DNA of 64,000 nt from Mycolicibacterium sp. TUM20985 (GTDB taxonomy: Bacteria; Actinomycetota; Actinomycetes; Mycobacteriales; Mycobacteriaceae). Positions 51,555 through 62,035 of this stretch are shown here, in pieces (the stretch's first letter is position 1; each line of letters begins with the position of its first letter). The translations under genes were made by a program, and so were the position numbers. The DNA lies in NCBI RefSeq assembly GCF_030295745.1, contig NZ_AP027291.1, forward strand, positions 4,278,001 to 4,342,000, in the 5' to 3' direction. The notes beneath the pieces were generated by a model, which was not told the origin of the DNA, did no database searches, and worked only from the letters and a program-made list of their open reading frames with translations.

Positions 51555-51929
51555 ATGAATGCCTACCTGCCCATCCTGGTTCTTGGCGGGATCGCGGCCG
51601 CATTCGCGGTCGGATCGGTCGGAATCGCCGTTCTGATCGGGCCGCGACGCTACAACCGGGCGAAGCTCGAGGCCTACGAATGCGGTATCGAACCCGTCGC
51701 ACCAGGGTCGCCCGGCGACCTGCTGACCGGACAACGGTTTCCGGTGAAGTACTACCTCGTCGCGATGTTGTTCATCGTGTTCGACATCGAGATCGTGTTC
51801 CTCTACCCCTGGGCCGTCGCCTTCGACTCGCTCGGGATGTTCGCCGTCGTCGAGATGCTGTTGTTCATGGCTACGGTGTTCGTCGCCTACGCGTACGTGT
51901 GGCGGCGCGGCGGATTGAGTTGGGATTGA
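51555..51929 (+). CDS. nuoA: NADH-quinone oxidoreductase subunit A
   Basis: 124 residues with three membrane helices (ILVLGGIAAAFAVGSVGIAVLI, YYLVAMLFIVFDIEIVFLYPW, VEMLLFMATVFVAYAYVW) and the ND3 motif YECGIEP. Membrane-arm subunit of complex I. First gene of nuoA-N; the next start is 8 bp downstream. Confidence 0.96.
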   Translation: MNAYLPILVLGGIAAAFAVGSVGIAVLIGPRRYNRAKLEAYECGIEPVAPGSPGDLLTGQRFPVKYYLVAMLFIVFDIEIVFLYPWAVAFDSLGMFAVVEMLLFMATVFVAYAYVWRRGGLSWD

Positions 51930-51937
51930 GCTGACCC

Positions 51938-52491
<554 letters not shown>

Positions 52492-52495
<4 letters not shown>

Positions 52496-53247
52496 CGGGG
52501 GCGAACGGCGACGAACAAGAGCGGCGGGCAGGAGCGCAGCGACCCGGGACCGAACACGAGCGGCGGGCAGGAGCGCAGCGACCCGGGGCCGAACACGAGG
52601 TGATCGGCCAGCGGCGCGGCATGTTCGGCGTCGAGGGCACCGGCGACACGTCGGGTTACGGGCGGCTGGTGCGCGAGGTTGCGCTGCCCGGTAGCTCGCC
52701 GCGACCCTACGGCGGTTACTTCGACGACGTCGTCGACGCCCTGGCCGTAGCGCTTGGCGAGGATGCCTTCGGCGACGCCGTCGAAGGTGTGGTGGTGTTC
52801 CGCAAGGAACTGACCCTCGAGGTGCGGCGCGAACACCTGGTGGCCGTCGCCCAGGCGCTGCGTGATGACGCCACGCTGAGATTCGAGCTGTGCCTCGGCG
52901 TCTCCGGGGTGCACTACCCCGGTGACGTCGGACGCGAACTTCACGCCGTGTACCCGTTGATGTCGATCACCCACAACCGCAGAATCCGCGTCGAGGTCAC
53001 CGCCCCCGACGCGGATCCCCATGTGCCGTCGTTGTTCCCGGTGTATCCGACCACTGACTGGCACGAGCGCGAGACGTACGACTTCTTCGGCATCGTCTTC
53101 GACGGGCACCCGTCGCTGACCCGCATCGAGATGCCCGACGATTGGGTGGGACACCCGCAACGCAAGGACTACCCGCTGGGTGGAATCCCCGTGGAATACC
53201 ACGGCGCCGAGATACAACCGCCGGACGCGCGGAGGTCCTACAACTGA
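52492..53247 (+). CDS. nuoC: NADH-quinone oxidoreductase subunit C
   Basis: 251 residues. The conserved part (EVTAPDADPHVPSLFPVYPTTDWHERETYDFFGIVFDGHP, RKDYPLGG) is normal. The N-terminus carries a tandem repeat of 13 residues (ERRAGAQRPGTEH and ERRAGAQRPGAEH) that lies outside the conserved domain. ATG 52492 overlaps the nuoB stop by 4 bp. Confidence 0.95.
52519..52596. repeat. 39-bp tandem duplication in the 5' end of nuoC
   Basis: Units 52519-52557 and 52558-52596 differ at a single base (gggacc versus ggggcc). The duplication keeps the frame and encodes two 13-residue repeats. Confidence 0.9.
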
Positions 53248-54563
53248 TGACCAAACCCGACAACCCGCCCGAAGAGATCCTTGTCACGGTGGGCGGTGAA
53301 GACTGGGACGAGGTCGTCAACGCCGCCCGCGCCAACGCCGTCGCCGGCGAACGAATCGTCGTCAACATGGGCCCTCAGCACCCGTCGACCCACGGCGTGC
53401 TCCGGCTCATCCTCGAGATCGAGGGCGAGACCATCACCGAAATCCGCTGTGGCATCGGCTATCTGCACACCGGCATCGAGAAGAACCTAGAATTCCGCAA
53501 CTGGACGCAGGGCGTCACGTTCGTCACCCGGATGGACTATCTCTCCCCGTTCTTCAACGAGACGGCCTACTGCCTCGGCGTCGAGAAGCTGCTCGACGTC
53601 ACCGACGACATCCCCGAACGCGCCAGCGTCATCCGGGTGATGCTCATGGAGCTCAACCGCATCTCCAGCCATCTGGTGGCGTTGGCCACCGGCGGCATGG
53701 AACTCGGCTCCATGTCGGCGATGTTCTTCGGGTTCCGCGAACGTGAGCTAGTGCTGTCGGTATTCGAGACGATCACGGGCTTGCGCATGAACCACGCCTT
53801 CATCCGGCCCGGTGGCCTGGCCGCCGACCTGCCCGACGAGGCGATCCCGCAGCTCAGGGAATTGCTCGAGCTGCTGCCGAAGCGGTTGCGGGACATGGAG
53901 AATCTGCTCAACGAGAACTACATCTGGAAAGCCCGCACCCAGGGCATCGGCTACCTCGACCTCACCGGCTGCATGGCGTTGGGCGTCACGGGTCCCTGCT
54001 TGCGCTCCACCGGTCTGCCCCACGACCTGCGCCGCGCCCAACCCTACTGCGGTTACGAGACCTACGACTTCGACGTGATCACCACCGACGAATGCGATGC
54101 TTACGGCCGCTACATGATTCGGGTCCGGGAGATGCGCGAGTCACTGAAGATCGTCGAACAGTGTCTCGACAGGCTCAAGCCGGGCCCGGTGATGATCACC
54201 GACAAGAAGCTGGCCTGGCCCGCCGACCTGAAGGTCGGGCCCGACGGGCTCGGCAACTCGTCCGAACACATCGCCAAGATCATGGGGGGTTCGATGGAAG
54301 CCCTGATCCACCACTTCAAGTTGGTGACCGAGGGTATCCGCGTGCCCGCCGGGCAGGTGTACGTCGCCGTCGAGTCCCCGCGGGGCGAACTCGGCGTGCA
54401 CATGGTGTCCGACGGCGGCACCAGGCCCTACCGCGTGCACTATCGCGATCCGTCGTTCACCAATCTGCAGGCCGTGGCCGCGATGTGCGAAGGGGGCATG
54501 GTCGCCGACGCCATTGCCGCGGTGGCGTCGATAGATCCGGTGATGGGCGGGGTGGACCGATGA
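53247..54563 (+). CDS. nuoD: NADH-quinone oxidoreductase subunit D
   Basis: 438 residues. 49-kDa subunit pattern: NMGPQHPSTHGVLRL (quinone-site His), GYLHTGIEK, ELNRISSHL and a C-terminal GVDR ending. TGATG junction with nuoC. Confidence 0.97.
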   Translation: MTKPDNPPEEILVTVGGEDWDEVVNAARANAVAGERIVVNMGPQHPSTHGVLRLILEIEGETITEIRCGIGYLHTGIEKNLEFRNWTQGVTFVTRMDYLSPFFNETAYCLGVEKLLDVTDDIPERASVIRVMLMELNRISSHLVALATGGMELGSMSAMFFGFRERELVLSVFETITGLRMNHAFIRPGGLAADLPDEAIPQLRELLELLPKRLRDMENLLNENYIWKARTQGIGYLDLTGCMALGVTGPCLRSTGLPHDLRRAQPYCGYETYDFDVITTDECDAYGRYMIRVREMRESLKIVEQCLDRLKPGPVMITDKKLAWPADLKVGPDGLGNSSEHIAKIMGGSMEALIHHFKLVTEGIRVPAGQVYVAVESPRGELGVHMVSDGGTRPYRVHYRDPSFTNLQAVAAMCEGGMVADAIAAVASIDPVMGGVDR

Positions 54564-54591
54564 GCGCTCGCACGAAGAGGAGACGGCACAG

Positions 54592-55440
54592 GTGAGCGTC
54601 GTAGACCTCCAGCTGGGCCCCCGGCCGGACGAGCCGGGTCCGCCGATATCGGCAGGGCCGCAGACCTATTCGGCCGAGGTAACCGAGCGACTGACCGCCG
54701 ACGCGGCAGTGATCATCGCGCGCTACCCGGTCGCCCGCTCGGCGCTGCTCCCCCTGCTGCACCTGGTGCAGGCCGAGGACGGTTACCTCACGCCGGCGGG
54801 AATCGACTTCTGCGCAACCCAATTGGCCCTTAGCCCCGCAGAGGTGACGGCGGTGGCCACGTTCTACTCGATGTACCGCCGCACTCCCACCGGTGACTAC
54901 CTGGTCGGCGTCTGCACCAACACGCTGTGTGCGGTGATGGGTGGTGACGCCATCCTCGAGTTACTCGAAGAGCACCTGGACGTTCATGCCGGACAGACCA
55001 CCACCGACGGGAAGGTCACCCTCGAGCACATCGAGTGCAACGCCGCCTGCGATTACGCACCCGTGATCATGGTCAACTGGGAGTTCTTCGACAACCAAAC
55101 CCCCTCGTCGGCAAGGGCTCTCGTCGACGACCTGCGCGGCGGGGTACCGGTCACGGCCACCCGCGGCGCCACCCCGTGCTCCTTCCGCGACACGGCGCGG
55201 ATACTCGCCGGTTTCCCGGATCCCCGGCCCGGTGCCAACGACGGCGCCACCGCGGGTGACGCCACGCTAGCCGGCCTGCGGATCGCCCGCGACCGGGACA
55301 TGACGGCACCCGAGGTGAACGAAGCCGGGCCCACCGCAAAGGGTCCCGACGACGAGGCGATCACCGCGGAGGTGGCGCGCGACCAGCCGGCACCCGCTCC
55401 GTCGGCGGACCTGCCGCCGAAGAACGGGACGCAGCCATGA
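54592..55440 (+). CDS. nuoE: NADH-quinone oxidoreductase subunit E
   Basis: 282 residues. N1a [2Fe-2S] cysteines in GVCTNTLCAVMGG and IECNAACDYAP. A C-terminal extension of about 70 residues (Pro/Ala/Asp rich) after the core is longer than in most bacteria. GTG 54592 follows GAGGAGA. Confidence 0.95.
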   Translation: MSVVDLQLGPRPDEPGPPISAGPQTYSAEVTERLTADAAVIIARYPVARSALLPLLHLVQAEDGYLTPAGIDFCATQLALSPAEVTAVATFYSMYRRTPTGDYLVGVCTNTLCAVMGGDAILELLEEHLDVHAGQTTTDGKVTLEHIECNAACDYAPVIMVNWEFFDNQTPSSARALVDDLRGGVPVTATRGATPCSFRDTARILAGFPDPRPGANDGATAGDATLAGLRIARDRDMTAPEVNEAGPTAKGPDDEAITAEVARDQPAPAPSADLPPKNGTQP

Positions 55441-56750
55441 CCCTGACGCCGGTGCTCAGCAGCTACTGGGATGAGCCGTCCTCGTGGACCCTCGACTGTT
55501 ACGAGGGTCACGACGGTTACCGCGCGCTCCGTACGGCCCTGGCCATGGAGGCCGACGCGGTGATCGGTCTGGTGAAGGACTCCGGGTTGCGAGGGCGCGG
55601 CGGGGCCGGCTTCCCCACCGGTCAGAAGTGGTCGTTCATCCCCCAGGGCACCGAGGGCGCCGGGGCGAAGCCGCACTACCTCGTGATCAACGCCGACGAG
55701 TCCGAACCCGGTACCTGCAAGGACATTCCGCTGATGATGGCCACGCCGCACGTGTTGGTGGAGGGTGCCATCATCGCGGCCTACGCCATCCGCGCGCGGC
55801 ACGCGTTCATCTACGTCCGTGGCGAAGTGCTGCCGGTCCTGCGGCGGCTGCAGACCGCCGTGGCCGAGGCCTACGCCGCCGGATTCCTCGGTACCGACAT
55901 CCTGGGATCCGGCTTCGACCTCGACCTGGTGGTGCATGCGGGCGCGGGCGCCTACATCTGCGGCGAGGAGACGGCGCTGCTGGACTCGCTGGAGGGCCGA
56001 CGTGGGCAGCCTCGCCTGCGGCCGCCGTTCCCCGCCGTCGCCGGTCTGTACGCCTGCCCGACGGTGGTCAACAACGTCGAATCCATCGCGAGCGTGCCCG
56101 CCGTCGTCCGCGGCGGCGTGGACTGGTTCAAGTCGATGGGCTCTGACAAGTCACCCGGCTTCACGCTGTACTCGCTGTCGGGGCACGTCACCACCCCCGG
56201 ACAGTACGAGGCGCCGCTGGGGATCACGCTGCGCGAACTGCTCGGCTACGCGGGCGGGGTGCGGGCCGGCCACGAGCTGAAGTTCTGGACGCCCGGCGGA
56301 TCGTCGACTCCCCTCCTGACCGGCGAACACCTCGACGTGCCGCTGGATTACGAGGGCATGGCGGGTGTCGGTTCGATGTTGGGCACCAAGGCGTTGCAGA
56401 TCTTCGACGAGACCACGTGCGTGGTGCGGGCGGTCCGCCGGTGGACGCAGTTCTACGCCCACGAGTCCTGCGGCAAGTGCACGCCGTGCCGCGAGGGCAC
56501 CTACTGGCTGGCGCAGATCTACGAACGACTGGAGAACGGCACCGGTCGCCGGGAGGACGTGGACAAGTTGCTCGACATCGCCGACGCGATCCTCGGCAAG
56601 TCGTTCTGTGCGCTCGGCGACGGTGCGGCCAGCCCGATCATCTCGTCGATCAAGTTCTTCCGCGCCGAGTACGAAGCCCACCTCGACGGCGGGTGTCCGT
56701 TCGATCCGCTGGCCTCGATGCTGGCCGCACCGGAGGGGGTGGGCGTATGA
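55437..56750 (+). CDS. nuoF: NADH-quinone oxidoreductase subunit F
   Basis: 437 residues. FMN/NADH motifs GLRGRGGAGFPTGQKWSF and NADESEPGTCKD, and the N3 cysteines ESCGKCTPCREGTYW plus a later Cys (FCALGD). Start overlaps nuoE by 4 bp. Confidence 0.97.
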   Translation: MTLTPVLSSYWDEPSSWTLDCYEGHDGYRALRTALAMEADAVIGLVKDSGLRGRGGAGFPTGQKWSFIPQGTEGAGAKPHYLVINADESEPGTCKDIPLMMATPHVLVEGAIIAAYAIRARHAFIYVRGEVLPVLRRLQTAVAEAYAAGFLGTDILGSGFDLDLVVHAGAGAYICGEETALLDSLEGRRGQPRLRPPFPAVAGLYACPTVVNNVESIASVPAVVRGGVDWFKSMGSDKSPGFTLYSLSGHVTTPGQYEAPLGITLRELLGYAGGVRAGHELKFWTPGGSSTPLLTGEHLDVPLDYEGMAGVGSMLGTKALQIFDETTCVVRAVRRWTQFYAHESCGKCTPCREGTYWLAQIYERLENGTGRREDVDKLLDIADAILGKSFCALGDGAASPIISSIKFFRAEYEAHLDGGCPFDPLASMLAAPEGVGV

Positions 56751-56766
56751 CCACTGCCATCCCCAC

Positions 56767-56825
56767 CCGAGCGTGCGAATTCATACGCTCATCGCGGCGA
56801 TTCGCGGATGAATCGGCACGCTCGG
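56767..56825. repeat. 59-bp palindromic insert between nuoF and nuoG
   Basis: The ends are 17-bp inverted repeats with 15 matches (CCGAGCGTGCGAATTCA and TGAATCGGCACGCTCGG) around a 25-bp centre that is itself partly palindromic. In nearly all neighbouring nuo junctions the genes overlap; here 94 bp separate the nuoF stop and nuoG start. Confidence 0.75.
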
Positions 56826-56844
56826 CGTCGAAGGGGGCAAGGTT

Positions 56845-59226
56845 GTGACGACCACGGAAGAGCCGGTGACCGGCGTCGAGATGGTGACGCTCACCATCGA
56901 CGACCATCAGATCAGTGTCCCCAAGGGCACGTTGGTGATTCGGGCGGCCGAGCTGATGGGCGTCCAGATTCCGCGGTTCTGCGATCACCCCCTGCTGGAA
57001 CCCGTCGGGGCGTGTCGGCAGTGCCTCGTCGAGGTCGAGGGGCAGCGCAAGCCGATGGCGTCGTGCACCATCACCGTCACCCCCGACATGGTGGTGCGCA
57101 CGCAGGTGACCTCCGAGGCAGCCGACAAGGCGCAGCACGGCGTCATGGAGCTGCTGCTGATCAACCACCCGCTGGACTGCCCGGTCTGCGACAAGGGCGG
57201 CGAATGCCCGCTGCAGAACCAGGCGATGTCCAACGGTCAGGCCGACACTCGCTTCACCGACGTCAAGCGCACCTTCCCCAAGCCCATCAACCTGTCCTCA
57301 CAGGTGTTGCTCGACCGCGAGCGGTGCGTGCTCTGCGCGCGATGCACCAGGTTCTCCGACCAGATCGCCGGTGACCCGTCCATCGAGCTGCTCGAACGCG
57401 GCGCGTTGCAGCAGGTCGGAATCGCCGACGACAAGCCCTTCGACTCGTACTTCTCGGGCAACACCGTCCAGATCTGCCCGGTCGGCGCGTTGACGGGCAC
57501 CGCCTACCGGTTCCGGGCCCGGCCGTTCGACCTGGTGTCCACCCCGAGCATCTGTGAGCACTGCGCGTCGGGATGTGCGCAGCGGACGGATCACCGGCGC
57601 GGAAAGGTGTTGCGCCGCTTGGCCGGTGATGATCCCGAGGTCAACGAGGAATGGAACTGCGACAAGGGCCGCTGGGCCTTCACCTACGCCAACCAGGGCG
57701 ACCGCATCGCCACCCCGTTGGTGCGCGACGCCGACGGCAGCCAACGTCCGGCATCGTGGTCGGAGGCCGTTGCGGTCGCGATCCGGGGCCTGACCGCGGC
57801 GGGCGCAGCCACCGGGGTGCTGGTCGGCGGGCGCGCGACCCTGGAGGACGCCTACGCCTACGCCAAGTTCGCCCGAATCGTACTGGGCACCAACGACATC
57901 GACTTCCGAAGCCGGGCCCACTCCGACGAGGAGGCCCAGTTCCTGGCCTCGGCCGTCGCGGGGCGGACGATGGCCGTCACGTACTCCGACGTCGAGGCCG
58001 CGGGCGCGGTGCTCCTCGTCGGGCTGGAACCCGAAGAGGAATCCCCCATCGTCTACTTGCGCCTGCGCAAGGCGTTCCGCAAGCGTGGCCTGGAGGTCAG
58101 CTCCATCGCACCGTTCGCCACGCGCGGCTTGCAGAAGATGGGCGGCACCCTGATCGCCACGACGCCCGGTGACGAGGCCGCCGCCCTCGACGCACTCGGT
58201 GGCGGCATGGATGCGGGGACGATCATCCTGGTCGGCGAGCGGCTCGCGACGTCGGCGGGCGCGTACTCGGCGGTGCTCCGACTCGCGGCACGGACCGGTG
58301 CGAGAGTCGGGTGGATCCCCCGTCGCGCCGGTGAGCGTGGTGCGCTGGAAGCCGGTGCGGCGCCACATCTCCTGCCGGGTGGGCGACCACTGTCGGACGC
58401 CGACGCCAGGGCCGAGGTCGCCGCGGCGTGGCACGTCGACGATCTCCCCGGCGATGCGGGCCGGGATACATCGGGCATCCTCGCCGCCGCGGCCGACGGC
58501 ACCCTTCGAGCCCTGCTCGTCGGCGGGGTCGAGGTCGACGACCTACCCGACCCGGGGGCCGCACGCGCGGCCCTCGACGCGACCCCGTTCCTCGTCAGCC
58601 TCGAAGTGCTCCACAGCGCCGTCACCGAACGCGCCGACGTCGTGTTTCCCGTCGCCCCCGTCACCGAGAAGTCGGGCACGTTCCTCTCCTGGGAGGGCCG
58701 GGGTCGCTCGTTCGGACCGGCGTTGCCGCCCAACGCCACCCCCGATTCCCGGGTGCTCACCGCCCTGGCCGAGGAGGTCGGCGTGGACATCGGGCTGTAC
58801 GACGCACCCGCCGCGTGGTCGGAACTCGAGCGGCTTGGCGCCTGGCAGGGCGCCCCCGTCGCCGCCCCGAGCGTTCCCGTCCCGCAGCGCGACGCGCCGG
58901 CCGCGGGCCTGGCAGTGCTGGCGAGTTGGCGAATGTTGTTGGATGCCGGGCGTCTTCAGGACGGTGAGCCGCACCTGGCCGGCACGGCGCGATCACCCGT
59001 CGCGCGGTTGTCACCGGCGACCGCCGCCGAGCTCGGCGCCGAGGAGGGCCGGCTGATCACCGTCGCCACCGACCGGGGTGCCATCAGCCTTCCGTTGGAG
59101 CTCACCGAGATGCCGGACCAGGTGGTGTGGTTGCCGCTCAATTCCGCAGGCTCGCACGTCAGCACCGCGCTCGGCGTCACGTCGGGTGCCGTCGTCGCCC
59201 TATCCGTCGGAGGTGAGTCAGCGTGA
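56845..59226 (+). CDS. nuoG: NADH-quinone oxidoreductase subunit G
   Basis: 793 residues. N-terminal [2Fe-2S] and [4Fe-4S] cysteines (CDHPLLEPVGACRQC, CPVCDKGGECPLQ, RCVLCARCTRFSDQ, ICPVGAL), the CEHCASGC motif and a molybdopterin-like C-terminal domain. An in-frame upstream ATG in the palindromic region is followed by a stop, so GTG 56845 is used. Confidence 0.96.
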   Translation: MTTTEEPVTGVEMVTLTIDDHQISVPKGTLVIRAAELMGVQIPRFCDHPLLEPVGACRQCLVEVEGQRKPMASCTITVTPDMVVRTQVTSEAADKAQHGVMELLLINHPLDCPVCDKGGECPLQNQAMSNGQADTRFTDVKRTFPKPINLSSQVLLDRERCVLCARCTRFSDQIAGDPSIELLERGALQQVGIADDKPFDSYFSGNTVQICPVGALTGTAYRFRARPFDLVSTPSICEHCASGCAQRTDHRRGKVLRRLAGDDPEVNEEWNCDKGRWAFTYANQGDRIATPLVRDADGSQRPASWSEAVAVAIRGLTAAGAATGVLVGGRATLEDAYAYAKFARIVLGTNDIDFRSRAHSDEEAQFLASAVAGRTMAVTYSDVEAAGAVLLVGLEPEEESPIVYLRLRKAFRKRGLEVSSIAPFATRGLQKMGGTLIATTPGDEAAALDALGGGMDAGTIILVGERLATSAGAYSAVLRLAARTGARVGWIPRRAGERGALEAGAAPHLLPGGRPLSDADARAEVAAAWHVDDLPGDAGRDTSGILAAAADGTLRALLVGGVEVDDLPDPGAARAALDATPFLVSLEVLHSAVTERADVVFPVAPVTEKSGTFLSWEGRGRSFGPALPPNATPDSRVLTALAEEVGVDIGLYDAPAAWSELERLGAWQGAPVAAPSVPVPQRDAPAAGLAVLASWRMLLDAGRLQDGEPHLAGTARSPVARLSPATAAELGAEEGRLITVATDRGAISLPLELTEMPDQVVWLPLNSAGSHVSTALGVTSGAVVALSVGGESA

Positions 59227-60455
59227 CGTACCCCGACCTCGGCTCGTTCGGCCACGACCCGTGGTGGCTCATGTTGGCCAAGGCGCTTGGGGTGTTCGTC
59301 TTCCTTCTGCTCACGGTGCTCGTCGCCATCCTGCTCGAACGCAAGGTGCTGGGCCGGATGCAGATGCGCTACGGCCCCAACCGGGTTGGACCCTTCGGTC
59401 TGCTACAGAGCCTGGTGGACGGGGTCAAGCTGGCCCTGAAGGAAGGGCTCATCCCGGCCGGCGTCGACAAGCCGATCTACCTGGCCGCCCCGGTCATCGC
59501 CGTCATCCCCGCGTTCATGGCCTTCGCCGTGATCCCGCTGGGGGGCATGGTCAGCGTCTTCGGCCACCAGACCCCGCTGCAATTGACCGACCTCTCCGTC
59601 GCCGTGCTGTACGTGCTGGCGGTGACGTCGATCGGCGTCTACGGAATCGTGTTGGCGGGCTGGGCATCCGGATCCACCTACCCGCTGCTCGGCGGGCTGC
59701 GGTCGAGTGCGCAGGTGATCTCCTACGAGATCGCCATGGCGTTGTGCTTCGCCGCGGTCTTCCTCTATTCGGGCACAATGTCGACCTCGGAGATCGTGGC
59801 CAAGCAGCAGGGCCTCTGGTACGTGTTCCTGCTGCTGCCGTCGTTCGTCATCTACGTGACCTCGATGGTCGGCGAGACCAACCGTGCGCCCTTCGACCTG
59901 CCCGAGGCCGAGGGCGAACTAGTTGGCGGATTCCACACCGAGTACTCCTCGCTGAAGTTCGCGATGTTCATGCTCGCCGAGTACGTCAACATGACCACGG
60001 TCGCCGCGCTCGCGACGACGCTGTTCCTCGGCGGCTGGCAGGCGCCATGGCCGTTCAGCATGATCGACGGCGCCAACTCCGGGTGGTGGCCGCTGCTGTG
60101 GTTCGTCGCCAAGGTGTGGACGTTCATGTTCGGGTTCATGTGGCTGCGCGCCACGCTGCCGCGGCTGCGCTACGACCAGTTCATGAACCTCGGCTGGAAG
60201 ATCCTCATCCCCATCTCACTGGGCTGGATCGTGACCGTCGCCGTCGTGCGGACCCTGCGCAACGAGGGTTACGACGGCCTCGCCGTGGTCCTCATCGCGA
60301 CAAGTGCGTTCGTCGGCCTGCTCCTCGCGGTCTACCTCTATCGCACGTTGCGGCACAAGCAGGCTCGTCCCCAACGCCTCGCCGACCCGCCGTCCACCGT
60401 GACGGGCGCGTTCCCGGTACCCCCAATCCCCGCCAAGGAGTCCGCCGATGCCTAA
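59223..60455 (+). CDS. nuoH: NADH-quinone oxidoreductase subunit H
   Basis: 410 residues, eight or more membrane helices, with ERKVLGRMQMRYGPNRVGPFGLLQ (quinone loop) and GETNRAPFDLPEAEGELV. A hydrophilic C-terminal tail of about 40 residues. Overlaps nuoG by 4 bp and nuoI by 8 bp. Confidence 0.97.
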   Translation: MTYPDLGSFGHDPWWLMLAKALGVFVFLLLTVLVAILLERKVLGRMQMRYGPNRVGPFGLLQSLVDGVKLALKEGLIPAGVDKPIYLAAPVIAVIPAFMAFAVIPLGGMVSVFGHQTPLQLTDLSVAVLYVLAVTSIGVYGIVLAGWASGSTYPLLGGLRSSAQVISYEIAMALCFAAVFLYSGTMSTSEIVAKQQGLWYVFLLLPSFVIYVTSMVGETNRAPFDLPEAEGELVGGFHTEYSSLKFAMFMLAEYVNMTTVAALATTLFLGGWQAPWPFSMIDGANSGWWPLLWFVAKVWTFMFGFMWLRATLPRLRYDQFMNLGWKILIPISLGWIVTVAVVRTLRNEGYDGLAVVLIATSAFVGLLLAVYLYRTLRHKQARPQRLADPPSTVTGAFPVPPIPAKESADA

Positions 60456-60975
60456 GAGGCCGCACCTGATCGACGCCATCGCCGGGTTCGGGGTGACGTT
60501 CAAGACGATGTTCAAGAAGCCGATCACCGAGGAGTACCCGGAGAAGCCCGGCGCGACGGCCGAGCGGTATCACGGCCGCCACCAACTCAACCGGTACGAC
60601 GACGGCCTGGAGAAGTGCATCGGCTGCGAACTCTGCGCGTGGGCGTGCCCGGCCGACGCGATCTTCGTCGAGGGCGCGGACAACACCGAGGCGGAACGCT
60701 TCTCGCCCGGTGAGCGTTACGGACGGGTCTATCAAATCAACTATCTGCGGTGCATCGGCTGCGGCCTGTGCATCGAGGCCTGCCCGACGCGGGCGCTGAC
60801 CATGACCAACGACTACGAGATGGCCGACGACAACCGCGCCGACCTGATCTACGGCAAGGACAAGCTGCTGGCGCCACTGCAGCCCGACATGACTGCCCCA
60901 CCGCACGCCATGGTGATCGGTAGTACCGACGAGGACTACTACCGGGGCAACGTCCGCGCGGACGGCCTCGGGTGA
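60448..60975 (+). CDS. nuoI: NADH-quinone oxidoreductase subunit I
   Basis: 175 residues. Two [4Fe-4S] motifs CIGCELCAWACP and CIGCGLCIEACP (N6a/N6b). Links the peripheral arm to NuoB. Confidence 0.97.
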   Translation: MPKRPHLIDAIAGFGVTFKTMFKKPITEEYPEKPGATAERYHGRHQLNRYDDGLEKCIGCELCAWACPADAIFVEGADNTEAERFSPGERYGRVYQINYLRCIGCGLCIEACPTRALTMTNDYEMADDNRADLIYGKDKLLAPLQPDMTAPPHAMVIGSTDEDYYRGNVRADGLG

Positions 60976-61736
60976 CCGGCGAGATGGGGCTCCTCGCGGC
61001 CGAGACCATCTCCCGCACGTCGACGATGGAGGCGGTGACGTTCTGGGTGCTCGGCACCCTCGCGGTGCTCGGCGCGGTCGCCGTCGTCGCGGCGCCCAAG
61101 GCCGTCTACTCGGCGATCTTCCTGGCGATCACCATGATCATCCTCGCCGTGCTCTACATCGCCCAGGACGCGCTGTTCCTCGGCGTCGTGCAGATCGTGG
61201 TCTACACCGGTGCGGTAATGATGCTCTTCCTGTTCGTCCTGATGTTGATCGGCGTCGACTCCGCCGATTCCCTGGTGGAAACCATTCGGGGACAACGGGT
61301 TGCCGCCATCGTCGCGGGTGCGGCCTTCGGCATCCTGCTCATCGCCGGTATCGGCAACGTCTCCGTCGCCGGCTTCACCGGGCTCGCGCAGGCCAACGCG
61401 GGCGGTAACGTCGAGGGCCTGGCGGCCCTGATCTTCGTCCGCTACCTGTGGGCCTTCGAGCTCACGAGTGCGCTGCTCATCACGGCCACCCTCGGCGCGA
61501 TGGTGCTCACCCACCGCGAGCGCATCGACCGTCGCAAGACCCAACGTGAGCTCGCCACCGAACGGTTCGCCCCCGGCGGGCACGCCACACCGATGCCCAA
61601 TCCCGGTGTCTACGCCCGGCACAACGCGGTCGACGTGGCCGCTCGCCTGCCCGACGGCTCGGACGCCCTGACCTCGGTCAGCGGCATCCTGCCCCCGCGC
61701 ACCGTGGCGGCCGCGAAGAACGGGGCGCCGCGGTGA
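60972..61736 (+). CDS. nuoJ: NADH-quinone oxidoreductase subunit J
   Basis: 254 residues with five membrane helices in the first 170 (AVLGAVAVVAAPKAVYSAIFLAITMIILAVLYI, YTGAVMMLFLFVLMLIG) and a soluble tail of about 80 residues, as in actinobacterial NuoJ. Confidence 0.96.
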   Translation: MTGEMGLLAAETISRTSTMEAVTFWVLGTLAVLGAVAVVAAPKAVYSAIFLAITMIILAVLYIAQDALFLGVVQIVVYTGAVMMLFLFVLMLIGVDSADSLVETIRGQRVAAIVAGAAFGILLIAGIGNVSVAGFTGLAQANAGGNVEGLAALIFVRYLWAFELTSALLITATLGAMVLTHRERIDRRKTQRELATERFAPGGHATPMPNPGVYARHNAVDVAARLPDGSDALTSVSGILPPRTVAAAKNGAPR

Positions 61737-62032
61737 ATCCGGGGAACTACCTGTATCTGTCCGCGCTGTTGTTCACCATCGGCGCCGCGGGAGTGCTGTT
61801 GCGGCGCAACGCGATCGTGATGTTCATGTGCGTCGAGCTGATGCTCAACGCCGGCAACCTGGCCTTCGTCACGTTCTCCCGAATGCACGGTCACCTCGAC
61901 GGTCAGGTGGTGGCGTTCTTCACCATGGTGGTCGCCGCCTGCGAGGTCGTGGTCGGCCTGGCGATCATCATGACCATCTTCCGGGCCAGGCAGTCCGCCT
62001 CGGTCGACGGCGCGAACCTGTTGAGGCATTAG
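61733..62032 (+). CDS. nuoK: NADH-quinone oxidoreductase subunit K
   Basis: 99 residues with three membrane helices; conserved Glu in MCVELMLNAGNL and in AACEVVVGLAIIM. Confidence 0.97.
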   Translation: MNPGNYLYLSALLFTIGAAGVLLRRNAIVMFMCVELMLNAGNLAFVTFSRMHGHLDGQVVAFFTMVVAACEVVVGLAIIMTIFRARQSASVDGANLLRH

Positions 62033-62035
62033 CCG

